Notes under the pieces: generated by a model
Seen by the model: only the letters and a program-made list of their open reading frames with translations
What the model was told of the DNA's origin: nothing
The model's database searches: none
Shown here: positions 15,452-25,173 of the stretch, in pieces
How the letters are laid out: every line of letters begins with the position of its first letter
How positions within the stretch are numbered: position 1 is the first letter of the stretch
Assembly (NCBI GenBank): GCA_019637805.1
Contig: JAHBVB010000001.1
Coordinates: 447,875 to 511,874, forward strand
DNA: 64,000 nt
DNA from: Anaerolineales bacterium
Lineage (GTDB): Bacteria; Chloroflexota; Anaerolineae; Anaerolineales; UBA11579
Reading direction: 5' to 3'
Program-made: the position numbers and the translations under genes

Positions 15452-17212
15452 TTACTCCTCGTCCTCATAGTAGTACTCGTACTCATCATCCTCGTCGTCC
15501 TGAGGCTGGCTGCCATCCCGGTCCATCTTCAAGCCGATGCCCAGCAGGATCAGAGCGAAACCAAACACGCCCAGGCCCAGGTTGAGGAACATGCTGTCCC
15601 GGAAGATGGCCGGCAGTTCAATGCCGGTGACCGGGATGAGCACGCCGGGCGTGGCCGTGGCGGTGGGGGTGGCCGTGGGAGGCTCGCCATCGCAGAGCGT
15701 GCCACTGTTCGAAGTGGTCAGCGTGCGGGCGGTGCCGTCATTCGGGTCCTGCCACATGATGGCGACCGTGTTGGGCAGGCTGCCCTCCACCGCCGAGCCA
15801 AAGGTCATGCTGCCATTGGCCGGGATGTTCTCCGGACCGCCAGAGTTGGTGCCGCCCACCACCCACCAGGTGAAGGTCAGGTTGGTGGGGTGCGAATTGC
15901 TGACTTCCCAGCGCAGGGTGCCCTCTTGCTGGACGCACAGGCCGACCAGGGTAAGCCCGTCACCCGTGACAGGCACGAACGGCGTCACAGTAAAGGTGGA
16001 CGTCAGGCTGGGGGTGTCCGTGGGGGTGACCGGCGTGTTGGTTGGCGTATCCGGCAACGTACCCGTGGGCGTGTTGGTCGGGGTATCGGTGGGCGTGTTG
16101 GTCGGCGTATCCGTCGGCGTGTCAGAAGCCGTGGGGGTATCCGACGGGGTCGGAGTCAGCGTGTCCGTCGGCGTATTGCTGGGCGTGAAGGTGAGTGACG
16201 CGGTCGGCGTGTTGGTCAAAGTGCCGGTGGGCGTCTCGCTGGGCGTCAGCGTGATGCTGGGCGTCAGCGTCGGTGTGTCTGTCGGGGTGTTCGACGGCGT
16301 CAGGGTCGGTGTATCCGTGGGCGTATTGCTGGGCGTGAAGGTCGCCGTTTCCGTCGGGGTATTGGACGGGGTCAGGGTTGGCGTATCGCTCGGGGTGAGC
16401 GTGGCCGTAAAGGTCGGGGTATTGCTGGGCGTGTAGGTCACCGTGAACGTCGGCGTATTGCTGGGCGTAAACGTCGGCGTAATGGTTGGCGTGTTGCTGG
16501 GGGTAAAGGTCGGCGTGATGCTAGGCGTCAGCGTAAAGGTCGGGGTATTGCTCGGCGTAAAGGTCGGCGTGATGCTGGGCGTCAGCGTAAAGGTCGGCGT
16601 GAATGTGGGTGTAAAGGTCGGGGTGATGCTGGGCGTCAACGTAAACGTTGACGTGAAGGTCGGCGTAAATGTGGGCGTAATGCTGGGGGTTAAAGTAAAG
16701 GTCGCCGTGGGCGTATTGCTCGGCGTGGGGGTTTTGGTCGGTGTCCTGGTCGGCGTGTTGGTGGCCGTATTGCTGGGCGTCAGGGTCTTGGTAGGCGTGT
16801 TGGTGGGTGTATTGGTTGGCGTCTTGGAAGGCGTTACAGTCGGGGTTGGAGTCTTGATCTTGTATTCGCCCTTGTCCTCACAGTCAACAGTGCCATCCAC
16901 CCACCACTCCCAGCTCACAGTCGGCGGGGTGATGGTGCCAATAGTCTGCCAACCCGTGTTGCGCGGCATAAAGGGCACATTAAAGCGGGCGACCCGCGTC
17001 CCCCAACTGCCCCCTGTACGAATATACACATCAGCTTGCTGGGCGGCCTCGTCCACTCCGGAGCGGTTTTCCACCTGCACCGTGCCGTTTTCCTGCACGC
17101 GGAAATTGTAGGCAGTGCAGTCCCAGGCCTGGGCCACAGTAATGGTGGCCGCCGCCAGAACGGCCATGATCAGGCCTGCAAAAACGAAGCGTCTCAATAT
17201 ATTCGCCAGCAT
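15452..17212 (-). CDS. Thr/Pro-repeat surface protein with LIPVTG C-terminal sorting signal
   Basis: 586 aa. Signal peptide 1-29 (TVAQA), then a beta-domain with paired Cys and several Trp (about 30-118), a long stalk of TPTxTPS-type repeats (about 121-410), a second beta-domain (about 415-505) and the C-terminus. The end reads LIPVTG (525-530), a hydrophobic helix (about 542-561), KMDRDG, then an extreme acidic/Tyr tail. Motif plus hydrophobic span plus charged residues is the layout of a sortase sorting signal, although the tail is acidic rather than basic. The ATG overlaps the stop of the response-regulator gene (TAATG), so the two are translated together. Confidence 0.8.
   Translation of the reverse strand: MLANILRRFVFAGLIMAVLAAATITVAQAWDCTAYNFRVQENGTVQVENRSGVDEAAQQADVYIRTGGSWGTRVARFNVPFMPRNTGWQTIGTITPPTVSWEWWVDGTVDCEDKGEYKIKTPTPTVTPSKTPTNTPTNTPTKTLTPSNTATNTPTRTPTKTPTPSNTPTATFTLTPSITPTFTPTFTSTFTLTPSITPTFTPTFTPTFTLTPSITPTFTPSNTPTFTLTPSITPTFTPSNTPTITPTFTPSNTPTFTVTYTPSNTPTFTATLTPSDTPTLTPSNTPTETATFTPSNTPTDTPTLTPSNTPTDTPTLTPSITLTPSETPTGTLTNTPTASLTFTPSNTPTDTLTPTPSDTPTASDTPTDTPTNTPTDTPTNTPTGTLPDTPTNTPVTPTDTPSLTSTFTVTPFVPVTGDGLTLVGLCVQQEGTLRWEVSNSHPTNLTFTWWVVGGTNSGGPENIPANGSMTFGSAVEGSLPNTVAIMWQDPNDGTARTLTTSNSGTLCDGEPPTATPTATATPGVLIPVTGIELPAIFRDSMFLNLGLGVFGFALILLGIGLKMDRDGSQPQDDEDDEYEYYYEDEE
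15985..16852 (-). repeat. Thr/Pro stalk repeat
   Basis: Degenerate 12-30-nt units encoding [16 protein letters not shown]-like sequence over about 290 residues. Long antisense frames across it are by-products of its biased composition. Such tracts slip easily, so length may vary between strains or be misassembled. Confidence 0.85.
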
Positions 17213-17997
17213 TAGTCCACCGCCAATTGATACCCCAAACGGGTCTTGTTCAAGATCAGCTCCGGCTGGCTCGGGTCGCTTTCAAGCTTCTGGCGCAGCA
17301 GGTACACGATCCATTTGATTCTTTCACGGATCTTTTCGCTATCCTCGCCCCACACACCCTCAGCGATCATTTCATAGGAAACCGGCTTGGGGTGCTGCTT
17401 GGCCAGCAGAGCCAACACGGCAAATTCACGCGGGGTGAGGTCGATCATTTGGTCGCGCAAACTCACCTGGCGAGTTTGCAGATCCAGCGAAAGCTGGTGC
17501 GAAGGGAACGCCAGCTTGGAGACAGGCTCTTTCGGGCCGGCGCGGCGCAGGGCGGCTTCCACCCGGGCGACCACCTCGTCCCCCAGGAAGGGCTTGGGCA
17601 CATAATCGTCTGCGCCTTCACGCAGGCCGCGCACAACATTCTCTTTCTGGCTCATGGCGGAGAGGATGATGATGGGCACATCGGTGATGCCGCGTAAGTG
17701 ACTGAGGGTTTCCCAGCCATCCATTTCCGGCATCATCAGATCCAGCAGCACAATGTTGGGGTTGGTCTCCATCCACTTGCGAATGGCTTGCTTGCCATCC
17801 GTGGCGCCCACCACATTCATGCCGGCCCGGCGCAGGGTGAGCTTAAGCAGGTCCAGGGTATCCGGATCATCCTCCACCACCAACACCACGCGCTGGTCAC
17901 CGAGCTGCTGGACCGCGTCCAGATCCAGCCCAGGGGCCTGCAAGGCGTTATTGGCCTGCTCTTTTTGCACCAAGTCTTCCGTCACAACAATATCCAA
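17212..17997 (-). CDS. OmpR-family response regulator
   Basis: 261 aa. A 35-residue N-terminal extension precedes the receiver (VVLVVEDDP, phosphoacceptor Asp86 in [21 protein letters not shown] with the Lys). A winged-helix output domain follows ([20 protein letters not shown] ... [17 protein letters not shown] ... RLGYQL). The start used is TTG with AAGGGA upstream; a GTG four codons in is possible. No kinase gene adjoins. Its stop overlaps the start of the Thr/Pro-repeat protein, which suggests that it controls surface-protein expression and its own operon. Confidence 0.85.
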   Translation of the reverse strand: MDIVVTEDLVQKEQANNALQAPGLDLDAVQQLGDQRVVLVVEDDPDTLDLLKLTLRRAGMNVVGATDGKQAIRKWMETNPNIVLLDLMMPEMDGWETLSHLRGITDVPIIILSAMSQKENVVRGLREGADDYVPKPFLGDEVVARVEAALRRAGPKEPVSKLAFPSHQLSLDLQTRQVSLRDQMIDLTPREFAVLALLAKQHPKPVSYEMIAEGVWGEDSEKIRERIKWIVYLLRQKLESDPSQPELILNKTRLGYQLAVD

Positions 17998-18019
17998 AAT
18001 ATTCCCTTACAGGCAAACA

Positions 18020-18140
18020 CCCCATATATGGGGTATTTGCATCATATTCCACCCCATAAGCGGGTGGTTTTCTATGATTTACAAACCGTTTTCCAACAAA
18101 TTACAACCAATAGCATACCACAGGCTTGCAAATTTGCAAG
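18020..18140 (-). promoter_or_regulatory. Promoter region with two perfect palindromes
   Basis: The 184-nt gap above the response-regulator gene is A+T-rich. It holds CCCCATATATGGGG (18020-18033), 23 nt above the start codon, and CTTGCAAATTTGCAAG (18125-18140), which overlaps a possible minus-strand -35 (TTGCAA) with TATGCT 16 nt on. Both are plausible operator sites, the first placed to act downstream of the start of transcription. Confidence 0.5.
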
Positions 18141-18181
18141 GGGCAGCTTTGGTTGCACAAATCACTATAAAAATTAGCGCC

Positions 18182-19714
18182 TTATTCAGAAAATTCGATC
18201 ATGGAACTGCCCCCTGATCCGCCACTAAACACTACATCATCATCGTAATTGATGACCAATCGACCGCCGCCAGTTACGTAGAAGCGATTGGCGATCATTT
18301 GCCCGTTGACGGTTTTGTTGCTGCCAGAGCCGGTTGAGGCAATGCGGCCATTCGGCGCATAAATAGTGCCGGTCATGGAAAGCACACCCGCGCCAGTGAC
18401 GGTCAGATCATTGGCGTTGGCACGCCCCATAAAGAAACCCAACCCGGCATAGGGTCCGGAAGTGGGCGCAGTCGTGGTCAGGGCGGAACTGCCATCAATC
18501 GTAATCGGGCCGCTCCTGACATAAATCAACCCCGCAAGTGTTCTTGTAGAGCTGCTGCCACCTACAGTGAAATTGCCACTCTCTACATGGAACAAGACCC
18601 CGGAGCTGCCGGAAGACAAATTGACCTGTGAACTGCTGGTAATGCTGACATTGCCAGCGGCCACATAAATTGACACACCACTGCCAGAAGGCCGGTTGGT
18701 GGAAGGGCCGGCCAGGGTGAAGTCACCATGCGTGACATAGTACAAACCGGGCTGGAAAGTCACCGGGACATCGCTGGAAATGTTCATACTGCGGTAGGTT
18801 CCCGGGTAGATAGTGACGCCTGTGGAGCACCACGACATTCCCGTAGGGATATTCAAGTTGCCGCCGCTATACAAACTGGTCGTGCAGCTGCCGCTGATCG
18901 TGGGCGCAAGCGCATTTGCCGGCTGCGCAGGTATCGCAGGCGTTGCCAACGTAGCCATCGGGTCGCCGCGCGGGGCTTGACCGGTCTGGGGAGGCCAGGG
19001 CTTGATCCACAACGAAGGGTTGCCGTACGGAATGACCCAGGAAGGCAGGTTGACGCCGCCAACAAGCTGAACCCAATCTGCCACGATACGAGCGCCGCCC
19101 GGGCAGCCGCTTCCATCGCCGCCATCCAAATACATGGCGCTGGCGTTCGAAGAGTCGACGAATACGCCGCCGCCAATCACTTGCAGACAACCACTACTGG
19201 GGCCATAAACCACATTGTCATTGCTGGGATTAAGGGCGATGACTCCATTGCCCCAACCCACCGGGCCGCCAGCACTGGGGATGCAGCGCGCTACGGCGCG
19301 GGCGGCCGAGGTGATCGGCCCGGAATCGCCGGACAGCACCTGCAGGAACCCAGGCTGCCATTGCCCGCTAATCACCACTTCCACATATTCGGCATTGCCG
19401 GAATTGGGGCCGCTCAGCGGCGGCTGGTTGACAACCACGGTGACACCGCTGGCTGAATTATCAAAGCCGTTCTGGGCAGCCGAGGCCCGGCCAGCGGCAG
19501 TCACGTCGCTGCTCTGGCAAAGCGCCAGGGCGCCGGCCAGGGCGGCGTTGTCCGCCGCGTTCTGCACCGAACGGCGCTCGCTATAGGCGCGGCCGCCATC
19601 CACCACCAGGGCGGCGGCGCCAATCAGGCCGACCAGCAACAAGGCCATCAAGACGATGACCTGGCCGCTCTCACTGCTCCGAGACCGCTGGATAAACCCC
19701 AAACGCTTTTTCAT
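18182..19714 (-). CDS. TadG-like pilus-assembly family protein
   Basis: 510 aa. The N-terminus is the TadE/TadG-type signature: basic start, ESGQVIVLMALLLVGLIG membrane helix, then DGGRAYSERRSVQNAADNAALAGALAL. The remaining 430 residues are Gly/Ser-rich beta-structure (repeated SSS-V-LSSGSSGVLFHVE-like strands) exposed outside. No other tad/flp pilus genes are in the window, so it may be an isolated surface adhesin built on a TadG anchor. Confidence 0.75.
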   Translation of the reverse strand: MKKRLGFIQRSRSSESGQVIVLMALLLVGLIGAAALVVDGGRAYSERRSVQNAADNAALAGALALCQSSDVTAAGRASAAQNGFDNSASGVTVVVNQPPLSGPNSGNAEYVEVVISGQWQPGFLQVLSGDSGPITSAARAVARCIPSAGGPVGWGNGVIALNPSNDNVVYGPSSGCLQVIGGGVFVDSSNASAMYLDGGDGSGCPGGARIVADWVQLVGGVNLPSWVIPYGNPSLWIKPWPPQTGQAPRGDPMATLATPAIPAQPANALAPTISGSCTTSLYSGGNLNIPTGMSWCSTGVTIYPGTYRSMNISSDVPVTFQPGLYYVTHGDFTLAGPSTNRPSGSGVSIYVAAGNVSITSSSQVNLSSGSSGVLFHVESGNFTVGGSSSTRTLAGLIYVRSGPITIDGSSALTTTAPTSGPYAGLGFFMGRANANDLTVTGAGVLSMTGTIYAPNGRIASTGSGSNKTVNGQMIANRFYVTGGGRLVINYDDDVVFSGGSGGSSMIEFSE

Positions 19715-19783
19715 CGCTATCAGTGTATCCCAGGCCTAAAGACGGGACAACGGGACTTTATTCCTATCAGAATAGTTAGCCGT

Positions 19784-21175
19784 CTAATCAGCCGCATCGT
19801 ATATTGCAGCGCCAAAACCGGCGGCATCAATGAACTCCACGGCGCCATCGGTTGTCCACAGGAACAGCTGGGCGCTGGGGCCTAACAGGCTGACCAACAC
19901 GGCATCCTCGTTCAACCATTCCACAGTCACGCCCGGGGCTTCTGCCAAGCCGGGCAGATCCAGGGGGGTTGCCAGGGCGCCAGTCGCATCGCTGATTATC
20001 AAGCGCAAATCGCCATCTCGAAATGAGTAAATGAAGCGTTCATTGTCTGGCGACCAATCGCCAAAGAGCACATCCGCCTCATTGAACCAGGCGCTTTCAT
20101 GGCTGCCGTTGCTCAGGGCGATCACCAGTTCGCGTTCACCGCTGGCGGCTTGGGGGCGCAAATAAGCGATCCGCCCGCCATCGGGGGAGAAAGCGACTTC
20201 CTGCTGCAGAAACTCCACAGCCTGGATGGCGCCTGCCTCAAAAGCCGCCGAGCCATCCAGAGGCACGAACCACAAGACAGTTTCAGGATAGAGGCCATCG
20301 ACCGGCGGAGCGAACATATCCTCGGGCGGCAAGGCGAAGATCAGGTCACCGGCCTGCGTCCAGAAGAGCGGCGGCTCATATTGGTATTCACTGTACGTGA
20401 TGACCGCCGGGAAATGCACCAAGCCGGGACGCAAATCGCCGCCGTCCGTGCGCACCACGCCTACCCGGTTGGCGCTGGCAAAAGCGATCTGCCGGCCATC
20501 CGGCGAGAAGACAAAGCGGCCGGCCTGGCCCGCGGGCAGCAGCAGACTGGGGACGGGAACATCGGCATCCACCAGGTGAATGTCGCCACTGGTGAGCAGG
20601 CCGGGACCGGAGAAGGACTGGCGGGTGCTAAAGGCCAGCAGGCGAGAGCCTGGCTGCCACTCGAACTGGTGCAGGCCGGTAACAGCCCCGCTGGGGGCGG
20701 CCAGGGCGGCGGCAAACACCTCCTGCCCGGCCAGCTTCTGCTGGCCGGCGCCATCACTGGCCACAACCCACAGCTCGCTGTACGTTTCAGGTTGGGGGAA
20801 ATCCTCTGCCGGGTCATGGCCCGGGTTGGCCACGGCACGTGCATAGGCGATGCGGCAGGCATCGCCTGAAATCCGCAGATCGTGGGCATCGCCCTCATGC
20901 GTGAGCTGCCGGGGCGCCGCACCGCGCACCCACAGCCAGACGTTACCGTCTTTGAGGTAAGCCACACTGATCTGCCCCGAATTGGCGCAGTCGCCAAAAA
21001 CGCTCTGGGGCTGGATCTCGCCGTCGATCGGCTCGCCTGTGTCGGTGGGCGAAACCTGCGCCTGCAGGGTGGCCGCCACCATGGTGGCCATGACAGTTTC
21101 CTGGTCAAGGGTGGCTGAAGAACAAGCAGCCAGCAAGCCCAGCAACAACCCTACGCGCAACAGTGCAGTTCGCAT
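19784..21175 (-). CDS. Lipoprotein with TolB-like beta-propeller
   Basis: 463 aa from the ATG at 21175 (GGAG 7 nt upstream; a GTG lies one codon earlier). Signal with lipobox LLAACSS. The body has WD40-like/PD40 signatures (VFSPDGRQIAFASANRVGVV, FSPDGGRIAYLRPQ, GDWSPDNERFIYSFRDGDL) expected of a six- or seven-bladed propeller. The role is unknown; proteins of this kind bind peptides or glycans at the cell surface. Confidence 0.75.
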   Translation of the reverse strand: MRTALLRVGLLLGLLAACSSATLDQETVMATMVAATLQAQVSPTDTGEPIDGEIQPQSVFGDCANSGQISVAYLKDGNVWLWVRGAAPRQLTHEGDAHDLRISGDACRIAYARAVANPGHDPAEDFPQPETYSELWVVASDGAGQQKLAGQEVFAAALAAPSGAVTGLHQFEWQPGSRLLAFSTRQSFSGPGLLTSGDIHLVDADVPVPSLLLPAGQAGRFVFSPDGRQIAFASANRVGVVRTDGGDLRPGLVHFPAVITYSEYQYEPPLFWTQAGDLIFALPPEDMFAPPVDGLYPETVLWFVPLDGSAAFEAGAIQAVEFLQQEVAFSPDGGRIAYLRPQAASGERELVIALSNGSHESAWFNEADVLFGDWSPDNERFIYSFRDGDLRLIISDATGALATPLDLPGLAEAPGVTVEWLNEDAVLVSLLGPSAQLFLWTTDGAVEFIDAAGFGAAIYDAAD

Positions 21176-21236
21176 CACGAGGCTCCAAAAACAGATTCGA
21201 AAGAGAGCTTACCACAACTCGTTCTTCGGCCAGCGC

Positions 21237-21271
21237 TTGACAGTTTGACACAAAACAGTTATATATCAAAC
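21237..21271 (+). promoter_or_regulatory. marR promoter and likely operator
   Basis: TTGACA (21237-21242), 17-nt spacer, TATATA (21260-21265), ATG at 21273. An inverted repeat GTTTGA (21243-21248) / TCAAAC (21266-21271) frames the -10 box and would let the MarR dimer repress its own operon; the message would be nearly leaderless. Confidence 0.7.
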
Positions 21272-21272
21272 A

Positions 21273-21719
21273 ATGACAGAGATGGAGCTTACCTCCTGGA
21301 TCAGCCTGGCGTTGATGCGTATCGGCACCGGCATGGCCACCGCCTTCGACCGGTTCTTCGCCGACCTGGGCGTAAACCAGGCCCAGTTCCGTATGCTGCT
21401 GGCCGTATGGGAACACGGCGGGCAAGAAGGGATCGCACCCTCCCAACTGGCCCATCACCTGCTGGTGGAGCGCGGCACGGTCAGTGTGATGAGCCAACGC
21501 ATGGTCAAACTGGGCTGGCTGCAACGTTTGTCCGGCCCAGACCGGCGCAGCCATCGTCTGGTGCTGACCGCGGCGGGCGGCGAAGTTCTGGAAAGAGTAG
21601 CCGAGCGCGCCACGCGGCTAGGCTCAGATACTTTCGCCAACATTGGCGAAGAAGAGCTGCGCCAAACCAAGCGCCTGCTGCAACTTATCGAAGAAAGACT
21701 GCACGAGGCTAAACCATGA
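21273..21719 (+). CDS. MarR-family transcriptional regulator
   Basis: 148 aa winged helix: dimer helices at both ends, HTH around SQLAHHLLVERGTVSVMSQR, wing LSGPDRRSHRLVLTAAGG. It overlaps the ABC ATPase gene by 4 nt, so it is the first gene of the exporter operon. It probably represses the operon and lets go on binding an exported small molecule. Confidence 0.88.
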   Translation: MTEMELTSWISLALMRIGTGMATAFDRFFADLGVNQAQFRMLLAVWEHGGQEGIAPSQLAHHLLVERGTVSVMSQRMVKLGWLQRLSGPDRRSHRLVLTAAGGEVLERVAERATRLGSDTFANIGEEELRQTKRLLQLIEERLHEAKP

Positions 21720-22666
21720 CCCAACCGATCCTGCAAGCCCAAAGCTTGCACAAAAGCTACGGAAAAACCGAAGCGGTGCGCGGCATCAGCTTTGATATTC
21801 AACCAGGCGAGATCTTCAGTTTGTTGGGGCCGAACGGCGCCGGCAAGACCACCACGATTTCCATGCTCAGCTGCTTGCTGGAGCCGACACAGGGTGATGC
21901 CCTGATCGATGGTCACTCGATCCGCAGCCAGGCCAGCCAGGTCAAAGCAGTCATCGGCATGGTGCCGCAAGAGATCGCCCTCTACCCAGACATGGGCGCC
22001 ATGGAAAACTTGCGCTTCTGGGGGCGCATGTATGGCCTGGGTGGCGCCTTGCTGCGCCAACGTTGTGAAGAACTGTTGGATACGGTTGGCTTGGCGGACC
22101 GCGCCAAAGATAAGGTGGAAACCTTCTCAGGCGGCATGAAACGCCGCCTGAATATTGCGGTTGGCCTGCTGCATAAGCCCAAGGTGCTGTACATGGATGA
22201 GCCCACGGTGGGCATTGACCCACAAAGCCGCCGCCGCATTTTGGACACGGTGCTCGAGCTCAACCGCCAGGGTCTAACAGTGCTGTACACGACCCATTAC
22301 ATGGAAGAGGCCGCCGAGCTCAGCAACCGCATCGGCATCGTGGACCACGGCCAGCTGATCGCTTTGGGCTCGCAAGTTGAGCTGACCAAGCTGGTCGGCC
22401 AAGTGGACACCCTGCGCATCGGCCTGGATCCGGAAGGACTGGAGCAAACCCAGCTATTGGACGCAGTGCACAAGGTGAAGCGCGTGCAGCGCGCCAGCCT
22501 TGAAAATGGACAGCTGCTGGTGCAGGCAGAGGGCGGCCACGCCGCCTTGGGCGATATCGTAGCCTGCATCAACCAAGCCCAGGCTCGCCTGCTGGATTTG
22601 CGGGTGGATGAGCCCAACCTGGAAGCCGTATTTCTGCACCTGACCGGGCGCGCCCTGCGCGACTAG
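21716..22666 (+). CDS. ABC-2 exporter ATPase
   Basis: 316 aa. Walker A GPNGAGKTT (about 39-47), Q-loop VPQEIALYPDM, signature FSGGMKRRL, Walker B VLYMDEPTVGID and H-loop TTHYMEE. The C-terminal extension of about 90 residues is the DrrA-type regulatory region. It drives export through the two permeases encoded downstream. Confidence 0.92.
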   Translation: MTQPILQAQSLHKSYGKTEAVRGISFDIQPGEIFSLLGPNGAGKTTTISMLSCLLEPTQGDALIDGHSIRSQASQVKAVIGMVPQEIALYPDMGAMENLRFWGRMYGLGGALLRQRCEELLDTVGLADRAKDKVETFSGGMKRRLNIAVGLLHKPKVLYMDEPTVGIDPQSRRRILDTVLELNRQGLTVLYTTHYMEEAAELSNRIGIVDHGQLIALGSQVELTKLVGQVDTLRIGLDPEGLEQTQLLDAVHKVKRVQRASLENGQLLVQAEGGHAALGDIVACINQAQARLLDLRVDEPNLEAVFLHLTGRALRD

Positions 22667-22675
22667 GAAGCCACC

Positions 22676-23929
22676 GTGAGAGCTCTTTACATCGGCTGGA
22701 AGGATACTTTGCGGCGCTTCCGTGACTGGAAAGCGCTGGCCGGCATGCTGGCCGCCCCGCTGCTGATCTCTGCCCTGATTGGCCTGGCCTTTGGCAACCT
22801 GGACGACGCAGAAACGCCGATCAGTGATATTGCCGTGGCGGTGGTTAATCACGACCAGGGTGAACTGGGTCAGATCTATGTAGATGTGCTGCACTCCGAA
22901 GACTTGGCAGACCTGCTTGCTCCTGAAACGATGGATGACCTGGTAGCGGCGCAGCAGCGCATCCGCGAGGGTGAATTGCGCGCCGTGGTCTCCATCCCTG
23001 CCGGGTTTAGTGACAGTCTACTGGAGGGAGCGCAAGGGAGCGATTTTGGCCCACTGGCTGAGGTTAAAATCTTCACTGATCCGACGGCCAACATCAGCCC
23101 GTTCATTATTCAAAGCATCGTGGAACAGATCTCTACTGGATTGAACAGCGTCCTGCTTTCCGGCCAGATCAGCGCGCTGCAAGCCAGCGAATATGCCGCC
23201 CTGTTGGGCGAGCGTATGGCCGGCATCGGTCAGGCCATCTCCGCCCAACTCACCGAGCAAAACCTTAACATACGCCAGTCACGCCTGGGCTTGGATGTGA
23301 CCCAGACCGGCGAAGCTGGCCCTGCTTTTGACCCGTACGCCTTCTTTATTCCCGGCATGGCGGTCTTTTTCCTGATGTTCAGCGTCTTTGACGGCTCACG
23401 TTCGATCCTGCAAGAACAAACTCGCGGCACGCTGCCGCGTCTGATGACCACACCCACCCCGCACAGCCAAATCATCTTGGGCAAAATGCTGGGCACCTTC
23501 TTCACCGGTTTGCTGCAATTTGCCCTGTTGGTTCTGGCTTCCAGCCTGTTGTTCGGCATCAACTGGGGCAGCTCACCCGCGGGAGTGCTGTTGATCATGG
23601 TGCTGACCGTGTTCGCCGCCAGCGGCTTGGGCGCCTTACTAACCAGCGCAGCCCGCAACGAAAGCCAGGCCGGCATCGTCGTCTCTGCTGTTTCGCTCAT
23701 TTTTGGCGCTCTGGGCGGCAGCTTCTTCCCCGCCTCGAACCTCAGCGGCATCGTAGACCTGGCCAGCCGGCTGACCATCAATCGCTGGGCGATGGAGGGC
23801 TTCACTAAGCTGACCATCGGGCAGGCAGGCTTCTACGACATCCTGCCAGAAGCGGGGGTGCTGGGCGCAATCGGCCTGGTGACCTTTGTTCTGGCCCTCT
23901 ACGGCTTTCGCCGTCGCTTTGTGAGATAA
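22676..23929 (+). CDS. ABC-2 family permease 1
   Basis: 417 aa, GTG start. One N-terminal membrane helix (about 22-40), a large extracytoplasmic domain (about 45-215) and five C-terminal helices; PHSQIILGKMLGTFFTGLLQ is the usual ABC-2 amphipathic signature. The layout fits the YhaP/LinM-type drug or lipid exporters. Forms a pair with the next gene. Confidence 0.85.
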   Translation: MRALYIGWKDTLRRFRDWKALAGMLAAPLLISALIGLAFGNLDDAETPISDIAVAVVNHDQGELGQIYVDVLHSEDLADLLAPETMDDLVAAQQRIREGELRAVVSIPAGFSDSLLEGAQGSDFGPLAEVKIFTDPTANISPFIIQSIVEQISTGLNSVLLSGQISALQASEYAALLGERMAGIGQAISAQLTEQNLNIRQSRLGLDVTQTGEAGPAFDPYAFFIPGMAVFFLMFSVFDGSRSILQEQTRGTLPRLMTTPTPHSQIILGKMLGTFFTGLLQFALLVLASSLLFGINWGSSPAGVLLIMVLTVFAASGLGALLTSAARNESQAGIVVSAVSLIFGALGGSFFPASNLSGIVDLASRLTINRWAMEGFTKLTIGQAGFYDILPEAGVLGAIGLVTFVLALYGFRRRFVR

Positions 23930-23931
23930 CC

Positions 23932-25158
23932 ATGCGCAAAATATGGGATATAGCCTGGCAGTACCTGTACACCACCTACAAGGATCGCAGCAGCTTTGTG
24001 TATGGCTTCGCCATGCCGCTGATTTTCACCACGGTGATCGGCTTTGGCATCGCCGGCTTTGGCGGCGGTGAGCCGCAGACCACTTGGCGGCTGGACTTGG
24101 TGGACAATGACCGCAGCGCCATCAGCCAGAGCCTGGCAGACCACCTGGCCAGCGACCCAGTGCTGGACGTGCACCCTACCGATACCACCAGCGCCGCCGC
24201 GGCCTTAGCGGCGGCCGAAACCTCGGCGGTGCTGACCCTGCCGGCTGGGCTCGGCGAACAATTGCTGATGGGCGAGCGCATCAACCTGGACTTCCAGATG
24301 AATGTAGAGGAGCCGGTTACCGCACAAGTGGTCGAGCAAGCCGTATTGGCCGCCCTGAGTCAAGTGAGCAGCGCGGTCAATATTGCGGAAACCAGCCTGC
24401 GTGTAGCAGAGGACCTGCAACTCTTCAGCCTGGACGGGGCGCCTCTCCCACGGGACTACTTCAACCAATCGTTGGATGCGACCGACACGGCCTGGGCGGC
24501 CGGCGCGCCGGTAACGGTGCTGAGCCGACAGGTGACCGGGCGCACACAAACCGAGCCGCAAATCCCGCTAGGCTTCCAGCAGACTTCGCCGGGCGTGGGG
24601 GTGATGTTCACCATGTTCTTCATCACCTACGGTGGCGCCAGCTTGCTGCTGGAGCGCGAACAGGGCACTCTGCGCCGGCTGTTGGTGACGCCCACACCCA
24701 AGTGGATGATCCTAAGCGGCAAGATCCTGGGCATCTTTCTGGCTGGCCTGGTGCAGTTCGGCATCCTGGTGCTGTTTGGACAGTTCGTCTTCGGAGTGGA
24801 TTGGGGCGCGCAACCCGCCGCCCTGGCGTTAATGATGGTTGCCTTTGTCTTCTGCATCACCTGTTTCAGTATTTTGCTGGCCGCTCTGGTGCGCACCTTT
24901 GCCCAGCTGGACGCGCTGAGCATGCTGATCATCCTGCCGCTCTCCGGCCTGGGTGGAGCGATGTGGCCGATCGAAATCACTCCGACCTGGATGCAGCAGT
25001 TGGCTTTATTCCTGCCGACTGGCTGGGCGATGCGCGGTTTTCACGATATCGTCACGCGCGGCTTGGGCTTCAGTGACGTCCTGCAGGAGGCCGGTATGCT
25101 CTTTGGTTTTGCACTGGCCTTCCTTCTGATTGGTATCTGGCGTTTTCGCTACGAATAA
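23932..25158 (+). CDS. ABC-2 family permease 2
   Basis: 408 aa, starting 2 nt after permease 1 and built the same way (N-terminal helix about 22-45, extracellular domain, C-terminal helix bundle; TPKWMILSGKILGIFLAGLVQ). It probably forms a heterodimer with permease 1. The substrate is unknown, though a MarR-led operon favours toxic amphiphiles or antibiotics. Confidence 0.85.
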   Translation: MRKIWDIAWQYLYTTYKDRSSFVYGFAMPLIFTTVIGFGIAGFGGGEPQTTWRLDLVDNDRSAISQSLADHLASDPVLDVHPTDTTSAAAALAAAETSAVLTLPAGLGEQLLMGERINLDFQMNVEEPVTAQVVEQAVLAALSQVSSAVNIAETSLRVAEDLQLFSLDGAPLPRDYFNQSLDATDTAWAAGAPVTVLSRQVTGRTQTEPQIPLGFQQTSPGVGVMFTMFFITYGGASLLLEREQGTLRRLLVTPTPKWMILSGKILGIFLAGLVQFGILVLFGQFVFGVDWGAQPAALALMMVAFVFCITCFSILLAALVRTFAQLDALSMLIILPLSGLGGAMWPIEITPTWMQQLALFLPTGWAMRGFHDIVTRGLGFSDVLQEAGMLFGFALAFLLIGIWRFRYE

Positions 25159-25173
25159 CCAGGAGTAAAAAGT

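Noticed and set aside
15985-16852. Possible CRISPR-like or tandem-repeat array
   Set aside because: Units are degenerate, of unequal length and in frame, encoding a Thr/Pro stalk; there are no spacers.
15537-17111. Long plus-strand frames rich in Val/Gly (LLGVKVGV repeats)
   Set aside because: They are antisense to the Thr/Pro stalk repeat; the biased repeat keeps all frames open. The minus-strand protein has a signal peptide and C-terminal anchor.
18182-19714. Part of a tad/flp pilus locus
   Set aside because: No pilin, CpaF-type ATPase or TadB/C genes are nearby.
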